A program made the translations under genes and the position numbers. Below are positions 10,373 to 17,992 of a stretch of 64,000 bases of DNA, one piece after another. The stretch's first letter is position 1. Every line of letters begins with the position of its first letter. Source of the DNA: Novosphingobium sp. Chol11 (lineage in GTDB: Bacteria; Pseudomonadota; Alphaproteobacteria; Sphingomonadales; Sphingomonadaceae); assembly GCF_900218065.1 (NCBI RefSeq), contig NZ_OBMU01000001.1, forward strand, positions 1,150,919 to 1,214,918, read 5' to 3'. The notes under the pieces were generated by a model, which was not told the DNA's origin, searched no databases, and was given only the letters and a program-made list of their open reading frames with translations.

Positions 10373-12486
10373 TGACCGATTTCCTCCTTGAACTTCGCTG
10401 CGAAGAAATCCCGGCCCGGATGCAGATCAAGGCATCGGAAGACCTCGCCCGCCTCTTCACCGATGAGTTGGCAAAAGCTGGCCTGAAGTCGCAATCCATC
10501 GACAGCTTCGTCACGCCGCGCCGCCTCGCCCTGGTCGCGCGCAGCCTGCCCCTTGAGACAGCGGCCGTCAGCGAGGAGTTCAAAGGCCCCCGCACCAGCG
10601 CTCCCGCGCAGGCGCTGGAAGGCTTTCTCCGCAAGACCGGCCTCACCCAGGACCAGCTTGAGGACCGCGAGGGCGTCTGGTTCGCGACCGTCAACAAGCC
10701 CGGCCGCGCGACGGCGGAAGTGCTGGCGCAAGCCGTGCCCGCCATCGTCCGTGCTTTCCCTTGGCCCAAATCCATGCGTTGGGGCACCGCTTCGCAGACG
10801 ACGGAGAGCCTGCGCTGGGTCCGTCCGCTGCAAGGCATCGTCGCCATCCTCGGCGAGGATTTGGTCGACATTGAGATTGAAGGCATCAGGTCGAGCTACG
10901 CCACGCTTGGCCATCGCTTCCATCATCCCGGCGAAATCACCATCGGCGGCGCGCACGACTATGTCGAAAAACTTCGCGCCTGCCATGTGATCGTCAGGCA
11001 TCAGGAACGCCAGGCGATCATCGAGGCAAAGGCGAACGAAGCCGCCGCCGCGAAGGGATATATAGTGATCGAGGACAAGGGCCTCGTTGCAGAAAATGCC
11101 GGGCTAACCGAATGGCCTGTCCCGCTGCTAGGCGATTTCGACCCGGCCTTCCTTGATGTCCCGCCTGAGGTCATTCAGCTAACCCTCCGGATAAACCAGA
11201 AATATTTCGTCCTGCGCGACGGTGCAGGAAAGCTTGCTCCGGCCTTCATCTGCACCGCCAATATCGAGGCCAAGGATGGCGGCGAAGCGATTATCGCGGG
11301 CAACCGCAAGGTCCTCGCCGCGCGCCTGTCCGACGCCCGTTTCTTCTGGGAACAGGACCGCAAGACCAGCCTCGAAGATCACGCCAAGAAGCTCGAACGC
11401 ATCACCTTCCACGAAAAGCTCGGCACAGTCGCCGACAAGGTGGAACGCGTAGCCAAGCTGGCCCGCTGGCTGGTAGAAAAAGGCATCATCTCTCCCCTCC
11501 CGCAAGCGGGAGGGGCCGGGGGTGGGCAGGCAGCGACGCCCGAGGAACTGGCAAACCTGGCCGAACAAGCCGCCCGCCTCGCCAAGGCCGACCTCGTCAC
11601 CGAAATGGTCGGAGAGTTCCCCGAACTCCAAGGCATCATGGGCGGCTACTACGCCCGCGCCGAAGGTCTGCCTGACGCCGTCGCCGATGCGATCCGCGAT
11701 CACTACAAGCCGGTCGGGCAGGGTGATGAGGTGCCCACTGCGCCGGTAACGGTGGCAGTGTCGCTGGCGGACAAATTGGATACACTGCGCTCTTTCTTCG
11801 GCATCGAGGAAAAGCCAACTGGCTCGCGTGATCCGTTTGCGCTACGCCGGGCGGCGCTGGGCGTTATCCAGATTGTGACCACCAACAACCTGCGCTTTGC
11901 TGTTGCGGAAGGTGACCTCCTCGACTTCTTCGCCGACCGCCTAAAAGTCCAGCAAAAGGAAGCAGGCGTCCGCCACGACCTGATCGACGCCGTGTTCGCG
12001 CTCGGCGGCGAGGACGACCTCGTCCGCCTGCTTGCCCGCGTGAAGGCGCTCCAATCCTTCGTCGCCACCGATGACGGCACCAACCTCCTCGCCGGATACA
12101 AGCGCGCCGCCAATATCCTGAAGAAGGAAGAACCCACTCGCTCCGTCATGCCAGCGGAAGCTGGCATCTCAGGCGGGTCGAGCGAAGCTGAGACCCCAGC
12201 TTCCGCTGGGGTAACGCAATTGACCTACGCCCCCGAACCCGCTGAAGCCGAGCTAATCGCCGCTCTTGATGCGGCCGAGCCGCGCGCAAGCGCTGCTGTG
12301 CAGGCGGAGGACTTTGAAGGCGCCATGGCCGCGCTCGCCAGCCTGCGCGCGCCGATTGACGCCTTCTTCGACAAAGTGACCGTGAACGACGCTGACCCGG
12401 CCAAACGCTTGGCGCGTCTCGCGCTGCTCGCGCGGGTGCGGGACGCTGTGCATGCGGTCGCTGATTTCTCGAAAATTGCAGGGTAA
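10372..12486 (+). CDS. glyS: Glycyl-tRNA synthetase beta subunit, with two in-frame repeat insertions
   Basis: A 704-residue GlyS from the ATG at 10372-10374, which overlaps the glyQ stop; an upstream in-frame ATG at 10342 would lie within glyQ. Family motifs are LLELRCEEIPARMQ, FVTPRRLAL, FKGPRTSAPAQALEGFLRK, AFPWPKSMRW, DARFFWEQDRK, LVTEMVGEFPELQGIMG and the C-terminal anticodon-binding region ending in KRLARLALLARVRDAV. It recognises tRNA-Gly. Two segments do not look like GlyS: one around residues 374-388 (SPLPQAGGAGGGQ) and one around residues 592-616 (VMPAEAGISGG... ASAGVTQ). Both are translations of palindromic intergenic repeats lying in frame (listed separately). The flanking sequence resumes normal family similarity, so the gene should be functional. 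Confidence 0.97.
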   Translation: MTDFLLELRCEEIPARMQIKASEDLARLFTDELAKAGLKSQSIDSFVTPRRLALVARSLPLETAAVSEEFKGPRTSAPAQALEGFLRKTGLTQDQLEDREGVWFATVNKPGRATAEVLAQAVPAIVRAFPWPKSMRWGTASQTTESLRWVRPLQGIVAILGEDLVDIEIEGIRSSYATLGHRFHHPGEITIGGAHDYVEKLRACHVIVRHQERQAIIEAKANEAAAAKGYIVIEDKGLVAENAGLTEWPVPLLGDFDPAFLDVPPEVIQLTLRINQKYFVLRDGAGKLAPAFICTANIEAKDGGEAIIAGNRKVLAARLSDARFFWEQDRKTSLEDHAKKLERITFHEKLGTVADKVERVAKLARWLVEKGIISPLPQAGGAGGGQAATPEELANLAEQAARLAKADLVTEMVGEFPELQGIMGGYYARAEGLPDAVADAIRDHYKPVGQGDEVPTAPVTVAVSLADKLDTLRSFFGIEEKPTGSRDPFALRRAALGVIQIVTTNNLRFAVAEGDLLDFFADRLKVQQKEAGVRHDLIDAVFALGGEDDLVRLLARVKALQSFVATDDGTNLLAGYKRAANILKKEEPTRSVMPAEAGISGGSSEAETPASAGVTQLTYAPEPAEAELIAALDAAEPRASAAVQAEDFEGAMAALASLRAPIDAFFDKVTVNDADPAKRLARLALLARVRDAVHAVADFSKIAG
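11491..11535. repeat. Palindromic element inserted in frame in glyS (copy 1)
   Basis: Arms CCCCTCCCGC (11494-11503) and GCGGGAGGGG (11506-11515) form a 10-bp stem with a 2-base loop, followed by GCCGGGGGTGGGCAGG. The 9-base arms CCCCTCCCG/CGGGAGGGG are identical to those of the intergenic hairpin after ppdK at 15351-15372. It is read in frame as SPLPQAGGAGGGQ. Confidence 0.85.
12145..12215. repeat. Double-palindrome element inserted in frame in glyS (copy 2)
   Basis: CCAGCGGAAGCTGG (12151-12164) and its exact reverse complement CCAGCTTCCGCTGG (12196-12209) flank a centre with CTCAG/CTGAG inner arms; GTCA and GTAAC mark the ends. The same plan (outer GTCA/TGAC, two CCAGC-nnnn-GCTGG hairpins, CTCAG-side centre) is seen in the intergenic copy at 58016-58094. 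It is translated as part of GlyS. Confidence 0.88.
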
Positions 12487-12659
12487 TTCGTAAGAACCGG
12501 GCTGCGAAGCGTCGGAAAAGAATAGAGAAGGCCAAGGATCATCGTAAAAGCGGGTGCGTTCGTCGCCCCGCCTGTTGTAGGAATGTTGCTGCAACGCACA
12601 AATACACGGCAATCAGTGCAGGGAGAGCCGGGACTATGTTGAAAATGGAAGAGGCCAGC

Positions 12660-15335
12660 ATGAGCACGACCGCGACGCGTTATGTCTATCGTTTCGGCGG
12701 CGGCGTCGATGATGGCGGCAAGGGTGACAAGAATCTCCTCGGCGGCAAGGGCGCCAATCTGGACGGCATGGCCGCCATCGGCCTGCCTGTGCCTCCCGGC
12801 TTCACGATCACGACCGAAATGTGCACTCGCTATTATCAGGATGGCGGCATGTTCCCGGAGAGCCTGAAGGCGGAAGTCGCGAACGGCATCGCCCATATCG
12901 AGGGGGTCACGGGCAAGAAGTTCGGCGACGCGGCCGACCCGCTGCTCGTCTCCGTCCGGTCCGGCGCGCGCATTTCCATGCCCGGCATGATGGACACGGT
13001 CCTCAACCTCGGTCTCAACGATGAAACCGTCCTCGGCCTTGCCGCCGCGTCGGGTGACGAGCGTTTCGCCTGGGACAGCTATCGCCGTTTCATCCAGATG
13101 TACTCTGACGTGGTGCTGGAACTCGACCATGGCGCGTTTGAGGAAGCCCTTGAGATCGCCAAGGAAGATCAGGGCTACACGCTCGACACGGAAATGACCG
13201 CCGACAACTGGAAGGCGCTCGTTGCTGAATATAAAGGCCTTGTTTCAAAGCTCTGGAACAAGCCCTTCCCGCAGGATGTGAACGACCAGCTGTGGGGCGC
13301 AATCAGCGCCGTATTCGGCAGCTGGCAGGCCGACCGAGCGAAGGTCTATCGCCGCCTGAACTCGATCCCCCATGACTGGGGCACCGCCGTAAACGTGCAG
13401 GCGATGGTGTTCGGCAACATGGGTGACACATCGGCCACCGGCGTTGCCTTCACCCGCGACCCCGCGACTGGCGAGAACGCCTATTATGGCGAGTACCTCA
13501 TCAACGCGCAGGGCGAGGACGTCGTCGCGGGCATTCGCACGCCGCAATATCTCACACGCCAGGCGCGCGAGCGGGCAGGGGCCAAGCCGCTGTCGATGGA
13601 AGAGGCGATGCCGGAAACCTACGCCGAACTGGCGCGGGTGTTTCAGATCCTCGAAACCCATTATCGCGACATGCAGGACATCGAGTTCACGGTGCAGCAG
13701 GGCAAGCTCTGGATGCTCCAGACCCGCTCCGGCAAGCGCACTGCCAAGGCCGCACTCAAGATCGCCGTCGACATGGCGACGGAGGGTCTGATCAGCAAGG
13801 AGGAAGCCGTCGCCCGCGTCGATCCGGCCGCACTAGACCAGCTTCTGCACCCCACGCTCGATCCCAAAGCGCCCCGCGATGTGCTGACAAAGGGCCTCCC
13901 GGCGTCTCCGGGCGCGGCTTCTGGCGCGATCGTATTCGATGCCGATACGGCCGAGCGCCGCAACGAGCTGGGCGATTCCGTCATTCTCGTCCGCGTCGAA
14001 ACCAGCCCCGAAGACATTCACGGCATGCACGCCGCAAAGGGCATCCTGACCGCGCGTGGCGGCATGACGTCACACGCGGCGGTGGTGGCGCGCGGCATGG
14101 GCCGTCCTTGCGTGTCCGGCGCTGGTAGCCTGTCGATCGACAACGCCGCCAAGACGCTGCGCATCGAAGGGCGCACGCTCAAGGAAGGCGACATCCTCAC
14201 CATCGACGGTTCGACTGGCGAGGTGATGGCGGGTGAAGTGCCGACGGTGCAGCCCGAACTGGCTGGCGACTTCGGCACGCTGATGGGCTGGGCCGACAAG
14301 GTCCGCCGCCTGAAGGTTCGCGCCAATGCCGAAACCCCGCTCGACTGCCAGACCGCGCGTGATTTCGGCGCGGAGGGCGTCGGCCTCTGCCGTACCGAAC
14401 ATATGTTCTTCGACGCCGCCCGCATCACTGCGGTCCGCGAGATGATCCTGGCGGATACCGAGAAGGGCCGCCGCGCCGCGCTCGAAAAGCTGCTGCCCGA
14501 GCAGCGGGACGATTTCGCGCAGATCTTCATGGTGATGGCCGGTCTGCCCGTCACCATCCGCCTGCTCGACCCGCCGCTGCACGAATTCCTGCCTCATGGC
14601 GAGGCGGAGTTCGAGGAAGTGGCCAAGGCAGCGGGCGTCGGCGTGGATGCGCTGAAGCGCCGCGCCGCCGAACTGCATGAGTTCAACCCCATGCTCGGCC
14701 ATCGCGGTTGCCGCCTCGGCGTCACTTACCCCGAAATCTACGAAATGCAGGCCCGCGCCATCTTCGAAGCCGCGCTTCTCATCAAGCAGCGCAGCGGCGA
14801 AGCGCCGATCCCGGAAATCATGATCCCGCTTGTCGCGACAAGGAAGGAACTGGAGCTGATGAAGGCGATCGTCGATCGCGTCGCCAGTGAAGTCTTCGCG
14901 GAGCAGGGCGCCTCGGTCGAATATCTCGTCGGCACCATGATCGAACTGCCGCGCGCTGCGCTGAAGGCAGGCGAGATCGCCGAAGTGGGCGAGTTCTTCT
15001 CCTTCGGCACCAATGACCTCACGCAAACGACGATTGGCATCAGCCGTGACGACGCGGGCCGCTTCCTGACGCAATATGTCGACAAGGGCATCTTCGCCCG
15101 CGATCCATTCGTCAGCATCGATGTGGAGGGCGTAGGCCAACTGATCGAGTTGGCGGCCGAGCGTGGTCGCGCGACCCGTCCGGGGATCAAGCTCGGCATC
15201 TGCGGTGAACATGGCGGCGATCCCGCCTCGATCGCCTTCTGCGAGGCTACCGGCCTCGACTATGTTTCGGCCTCACCTTACCGCGTCCCGATCGCCCGGC
15301 TCGCCGCTGCGCAGGCCGCGCTGGCGAAGAAGTAG
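12660..15335 (+). CDS. ppdK: Pyruvate, phosphate dikinase
   Basis: An 891-residue protein from the ATG at 12660 (GGAAGAGG in front); an ATG at 12636 would add eight residues and cannot be excluded. The N-terminal ATP-grasp domain has NLLGGKGANLDGMAAIGLPV and SVRSGARISMPGMMDT; the central phosphohistidine domain has GGMTSHAAVVARGMGRPCVSG-type sequence with the catalytic His; the C-terminal PEP/pyruvate TIM barrel has GLCRTEHMF, GCRLGVTYPE, GTMIELPRAAL and SFGTNDLTQTT. It interconverts pyruvate + ATP + phosphate with PEP + AMP + pyrophosphate, and is used for gluconeogenesis or glycolysis in alphaproteobacteria. It is 173 bases downstream of glyS and may have its own promoter. Confidence 0.97.
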   Translation: MSTTATRYVYRFGGGVDDGGKGDKNLLGGKGANLDGMAAIGLPVPPGFTITTEMCTRYYQDGGMFPESLKAEVANGIAHIEGVTGKKFGDAADPLLVSVRSGARISMPGMMDTVLNLGLNDETVLGLAAASGDERFAWDSYRRFIQMYSDVVLELDHGAFEEALEIAKEDQGYTLDTEMTADNWKALVAEYKGLVSKLWNKPFPQDVNDQLWGAISAVFGSWQADRAKVYRRLNSIPHDWGTAVNVQAMVFGNMGDTSATGVAFTRDPATGENAYYGEYLINAQGEDVVAGIRTPQYLTRQARERAGAKPLSMEEAMPETYAELARVFQILETHYRDMQDIEFTVQQGKLWMLQTRSGKRTAKAALKIAVDMATEGLISKEEAVARVDPAALDQLLHPTLDPKAPRDVLTKGLPASPGAASGAIVFDADTAERRNELGDSVILVRVETSPEDIHGMHAAKGILTARGGMTSHAAVVARGMGRPCVSGAGSLSIDNAAKTLRIEGRTLKEGDILTIDGSTGEVMAGEVPTVQPELAGDFGTLMGWADKVRRLKVRANAETPLDCQTARDFGAEGVGLCRTEHMFFDAARITAVREMILADTEKGRRAALEKLLPEQRDDFAQIFMVMAGLPVTIRLLDPPLHEFLPHGEAEFEEVAKAAGVGVDALKRRAAELHEFNPMLGHRGCRLGVTYPEIYEMQARAIFEAALLIKQRSGEAPIPEIMIPLVATRKELELMKAIVDRVASEVFAEQGASVEYLVGTMIELPRAALKAGEIAEVGEFFSFGTNDLTQTTIGISRDDAGRFLTQYVDKGIFARDPFVSIDVEGVGQLIELAAERGRATRPGIKLGICGEHGGDPASIAFCEATGLDYVSASPYRVPIARLAAAQAALAKK

Positions 15336-15350
15336 CGCAAACCCATCAAC

Positions 15351-15372
15351 CCCCTCCCGTACGCGGGAGGGG
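15351..15372 (+). terminator. GC-rich hairpin after ppdK (member of a repeat family)
   Basis: CCCCTCCCG (15351-15359), loop TACG, CGGGAGGGG (15364-15372): a 9-bp stem with a stable tetraloop 16 bases after the ppdK stop and between convergent genes. There is no T-tract, so it may act as a Rho-dependent or stabilising 3' end. The arms are identical to those inside glyS at 11494-11515. Confidence 0.55.
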
Positions 15373-15388
15373 TTAGAGGGCATTCACC

Positions 15389-15823
15389 TTATGTCTCCAA
15401 ATAGCGCCGCTCATGCTCGCGGACCTTGCCGGTTTCGAGCAGCCGCGCCTGCGTGCGCCATTCCTCGCGCGCGATCGTTCCCGGTTCCCGCCCCAGCCGT
15501 GCCTCCAACGCCGCTTGCTGCTCGTCACTGATCGCGCCAAGCTGGTCATAACGATGATAGCCCGCCTCATGCAGTGCGGCCGCATCTGCCGCTGAAATCC
15601 CTCTGACCCGTGTCAGATCATCCCGATCAGAGCGATCATGCCCAACGCCGGGAGGAACAGCCGCCACCCGCGCATCCCGTTCCTTTAACGTCTGCCGGTG
15701 CGCGATCTGCTCGTCCCGCCACAGCCGCTTATATTTGCCGCGTCCGCTCATCATCAGGCCCAGCACAAGCCCAACGAGCAGTGCGATGACCAGCAATATG
15801 ATTTCGTTCAAAGTGAAAGCCAT
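15389..15823 (-). CDS. Small membrane-anchored protein with helix-hairpin-helix-like region
   Basis: A 144-residue protein from the ATG at 15821-15823, chosen because GAAGGAGG precedes it; the longer reading to 15931 runs into low-quality upstream sequence. Residues 4-24 (TLNEIILLVIALLVGLVLGLM) form one membrane segment. A charged linker follows, then DDLTRVRGISAADAAALHEAGYHRYDQLGAIS, split here by family custom into a helix-hairpin-helix-like motif (LTRVRGIS...LHEAGYHRYDQL) of the type found in the flap-endonuclease-like/DUF4332 group. The last 40 residues (LGREPGTIAREEWRTQARLL) resemble the repeated unit next to such motifs. DNA binding at the membrane would be a guess; function unknown. 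Confidence 0.75.
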   Translation of the reverse strand: MAFTLNEIILLVIALLVGLVLGLMMSGRGKYKRLWRDEQIAHRQTLKERDARVAAVPPGVGHDRSDRDDLTRVRGISAADAAALHEAGYHRYDQLGAISDEQQAALEARLGREPGTIAREEWRTQARLLETGKVREHERRYLET

Positions 15824-15923
15824 GCCTCGCCTCCTTCCCCCAATCCGCAACGAGCAAATGCCGGGAAAAGTTGCGCCTGCGAAACTGCGACGGCAGCCCC
15901 GTAAAAAAAAGTGAAAAAGGGGC

Positions 15924-15952
15924 TTGCCCAATCATCCGCCCCCCTCTATCTG
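15924..15952 (+). promoter_or_regulatory. Likely sigma70-type promoter of tRNA-Arg
   Basis: A -35 box TTGCCC (15924-15929) and a -10 box TATCTG (15947-15952) are separated by 17 bases, 12 bases before the mature tRNA 5' end at 15965. Spacing is ideal for a housekeeping promoter; matches to consensus are 4 of 6 at each box. Confidence 0.5.
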
Positions 15953-15964
15953 CCGCTCCACAAC

Positions 15965-16041
15965 GCGCCCGTAGCTCAGCTGGATAGAGCATCAGACTAC
16001 GAATCTGAGGGTCGGACGTTCGAATCGTTCCGGGCGCGCCA
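15965..16041 (+). tRNA. tRNA-Arg (anticodon ACG)
   Basis: A 77-base cloverleaf with encoded CCA. The acceptor stem is GCGCCCG (15965-15971) with CGGGCGC (16031-16037), discriminator G, then CCA. The D arm is in TAGCTCAGCTGGATAGAGC. The anticodon stem TCAGA/TCTGA holds loop CTACGAA, anticodon ACG at 15999-16001, which is read as ICG after deamination and decodes CGU/CGC/CGA. The T loop is GTTCGAATC. It decodes the commonest Arg codons of a GC-rich genome. Confidence 0.97.
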
Positions 16042-16061
16042 TTTTCTTTTCCCAAGAAAAT
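16041..16061 (+). terminator. AT-rich hairpin right after tRNA-Arg
   Basis: ATTTTCTT (16041-16048) and AAGAAAAT (16054-16061) form an 8-bp stem with a 5-base loop starting at the last base of the tRNA. It could mark the 3' end for processing or termination; the stem is weak and there is no following T-tract. The rest of 16062-16230 holds nothing I recognise. Confidence 0.3.
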
Positions 16062-16230
16062 CAGCAGCATGTAAGATGATCATAGGTGATTGTCTTAGCT
16101 GTTCAGGCGCGACTGTGCCGGTCGGAAGTCCAACAAATATCCGCCCGTTAGTAACAGGGGAAGCCACACGGCTGAACGGTGGGCGAGCTTGCCGACAAGC
16201 CGCATCATTTCCCACAGCAACCCGTCCGCG

Positions 16231-17685
16231 TCAGCCTTTCGTCGCCATCTCGATCATCGCATCGATGTCAGCATGCAGCTCCAACTGCCCGGCAATGTCA
16301 TCGAGCGCCTGTTCCACCGACGCGGCATAATCCACCGCTCCGGATTTCACGCCCAACGACGCCAGCAACCCAGCACGCGCTTCCGTGCTGGCAAAGAGGC
16401 CGTGCACATAGGTGCCGCAAATGCGGCCGTCCGCACTGACAGCTCCATCCGTCCGGCCATCGGCCAGTCGCGCAAAATGCCGCGCGCGATCGGGGCCGTC
16501 GGTCAGGCCGACATGCATCTCATATCCCGTGAAGCTTTGCCCCCACGCCGTGCCCGCCACCCGCTCCAGCGACTTATCGCCCATCAACCGTGTGTCCACA
16601 TCAAGCAGGCCCAGCCCCTCGATCCTTTCCGGTTCCCCCTCGATGCCGTGAGGATCTGAGATGCTGCGGCCAAGCATCTGATACCCTCCGCAAATGCCCA
16701 AAATGGGCCTGCCGCGCCGATGATGCGACAGGATGTCGATGTCCCATCCCTCCGCCCGCAACGCGCGCAGGTCGGCGATGGTCGCCTTCGAACCCGGCAG
16801 AATGATCAGGCTGGCCTGGGCGGGGATCGGTTGCCCCGGCGGCACCATGACAAGCTCCACGTCAGGCTCGAGCTTGAACGGATCGAGATCATCGAAATTC
16901 GCGATGCGGGGCAGGACAGGGCAGGCAATCACCGTCCCCCTGGCGCCACGATCGATATTCCTCTCCAGCACCACGGCGTCTTCGCTGGGCAGCCTGGCAG
17001 TGGCCGATAGCCAGGGGATCACGCCAAAGCCTCGCCAGCCTGACAATTGCTCGATCTGGCGATAGCCATCCTCGAACAGCGCGGGATCACCACGGAACTT
17101 GTTGATCAGAAATCCTCGGATCATCGCAGCATCCGCCGGATCGATAATGGCCTTGGTGCCTGCGATCGCGGCAATGACGCCGCCACGATCTATGTCGCCG
17201 ACCAGGATGACAGGCACATCCGCGGCCCGCGCGAAGCCCATGTTCGCGATATCACCGGCCCTTAAATTGATTTCGGCGGGCGATCCGGCGCCCTCGACCA
17301 CGACGATGTCGCATTGCTGCCGGAGCCGCACATAGCTTTCCATCACCGCACCCAAAAGCTCGGCTCGCGCCGTCCGGAAATTCCCAACGCCCAGAGTGCC
17401 ACGAACCTTGCCATGCACGACCAGTTGCGACGTCCGGTCAGCCTGCGGTTTCAGCAGCACCGGGTTCATGTCGCTATGCGGCTCCATCCCGGCCGCCAGC
17501 GCCTGGAGAGCCTGGGCCCTGCCGATTTCTCCGCCATCGGCAGTGACGGCTGCATTATTGGACATGTTCTGCGGCTTGAAAGGACGCACGCTGTAACCAC
17601 GGCGCACCAGCGCGCGGCACAGCCCCGCAACGAGCACCGACTTGCCGACGTCGGATCCTGTTCCCTGAAGCATGATGGCGGCCAT
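16231..17685 (-). CDS. cobQ: Adenosylcobyric acid (cobyric acid) synthase
   Basis: A 484-residue protein from MAAIMLQGTGSDVGKS (ATG at 17683-17685); the five-residue longer start at 17700 is less likely. The N-terminal dethiobiotin-synthetase-like domain has the nucleotide loop GTGSDVGKS, KPQNMSNNAAVT and VVEGAGSPAEINL; the C-terminal class I glutamine amidotransferase domain has the nucleophile Cys in GICGGYQMLG and His in GTYVHGLF. It amidates four side chains of adenosylcobyrinic acid diamide using glutamine and ATP, in cobalamin synthesis or salvage. It stands alone: no other late cob genes adjoin it, and no cobalamin riboswitch is seen before it. Confidence 0.96.
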   Translation of the reverse strand: MAAIMLQGTGSDVGKSVLVAGLCRALVRRGYSVRPFKPQNMSNNAAVTADGGEIGRAQALQALAAGMEPHSDMNPVLLKPQADRTSQLVVHGKVRGTLGVGNFRTARAELLGAVMESYVRLRQQCDIVVVEGAGSPAEINLRAGDIANMGFARAADVPVILVGDIDRGGVIAAIAGTKAIIDPADAAMIRGFLINKFRGDPALFEDGYRQIEQLSGWRGFGVIPWLSATARLPSEDAVVLERNIDRGARGTVIACPVLPRIANFDDLDPFKLEPDVELVMVPPGQPIPAQASLIILPGSKATIADLRALRAEGWDIDILSHHRRGRPILGICGGYQMLGRSISDPHGIEGEPERIEGLGLLDVDTRLMGDKSLERVAGTAWGQSFTGYEMHVGLTDGPDRARHFARLADGRTDGAVSADGRICGTYVHGLFASTEARAGLLASLGVKSGAVDYAASVEQALDDIAGQLELHADIDAMIEMATKG

Positions 17686-17745
17686 GGCGCGCTCCTGCAT
17701 GCGGCTCCGCTCCCGGTCAACCGCCGCCTTGCCCCGAAACGCCGT

Positions 17746-17970
17746 TCAGTAGGTCAGGCGCCGCCGCATCTCGACGGCATCGATGATCATCCCCCCGGCC
17801 ATGAATACCGATCCGGTGCATGCCAGGGCAAGCAATTGGCCGCCGAAACCTGGATATTGCCCCATATAGACGATGCCGCGCTCCGTAGCGCCCAGTGCAA
17901 GCGCATAGATGACCAGAAATGCCTCGAACTTCGTCTTTATCGTGAAAAGGCGCTTGATCCGGTTCATCAT
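17746..17970 (-). CDS. Small two-helix membrane protein, unknown function
   Basis: A 74-residue protein (MMNRIKRLFTIKTKFEAFLV...), with a basic N-terminus followed by two likely membrane segments, about residues 17-35 (AFLVIYALALGATERGIVY) and 44-62 (LLALACTGSVFMAGGMII). A second ATG one codon in (17965-17967) is an equally good start. It lies between astB and cobQ on the same strand, 60 bases before the cobQ start. I recognise no domain; the composition and clean reading frame suggest it is real, and it looks like a lineage-restricted small membrane protein. Confidence 0.65.
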   Translation of the reverse strand: MMNRIKRLFTIKTKFEAFLVIYALALGATERGIVYMGQYPGFGGQLLALACTGSVFMAGGMIIDAVEMRRRLTY

Positions 17971-17992
17971 TCCACTCGAGCTGCGACTAGCT

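Noticed and set aside
16042..16230. Integration site or genomic island next to tRNA-Arg
   Set aside because: No second copy of the tRNA 3' end (GTTCGAATCGTTCCGGGCG) and no integrase are seen; cobQ and core genes follow directly.
16062..16230. Cobalamin riboswitch near cobQ
   Set aside because: The segment lies at the 3' side of cobQ, not its 5' side, and lacks a recognisable B12 box; the true upstream side of cobQ (17686-17745) is too short.
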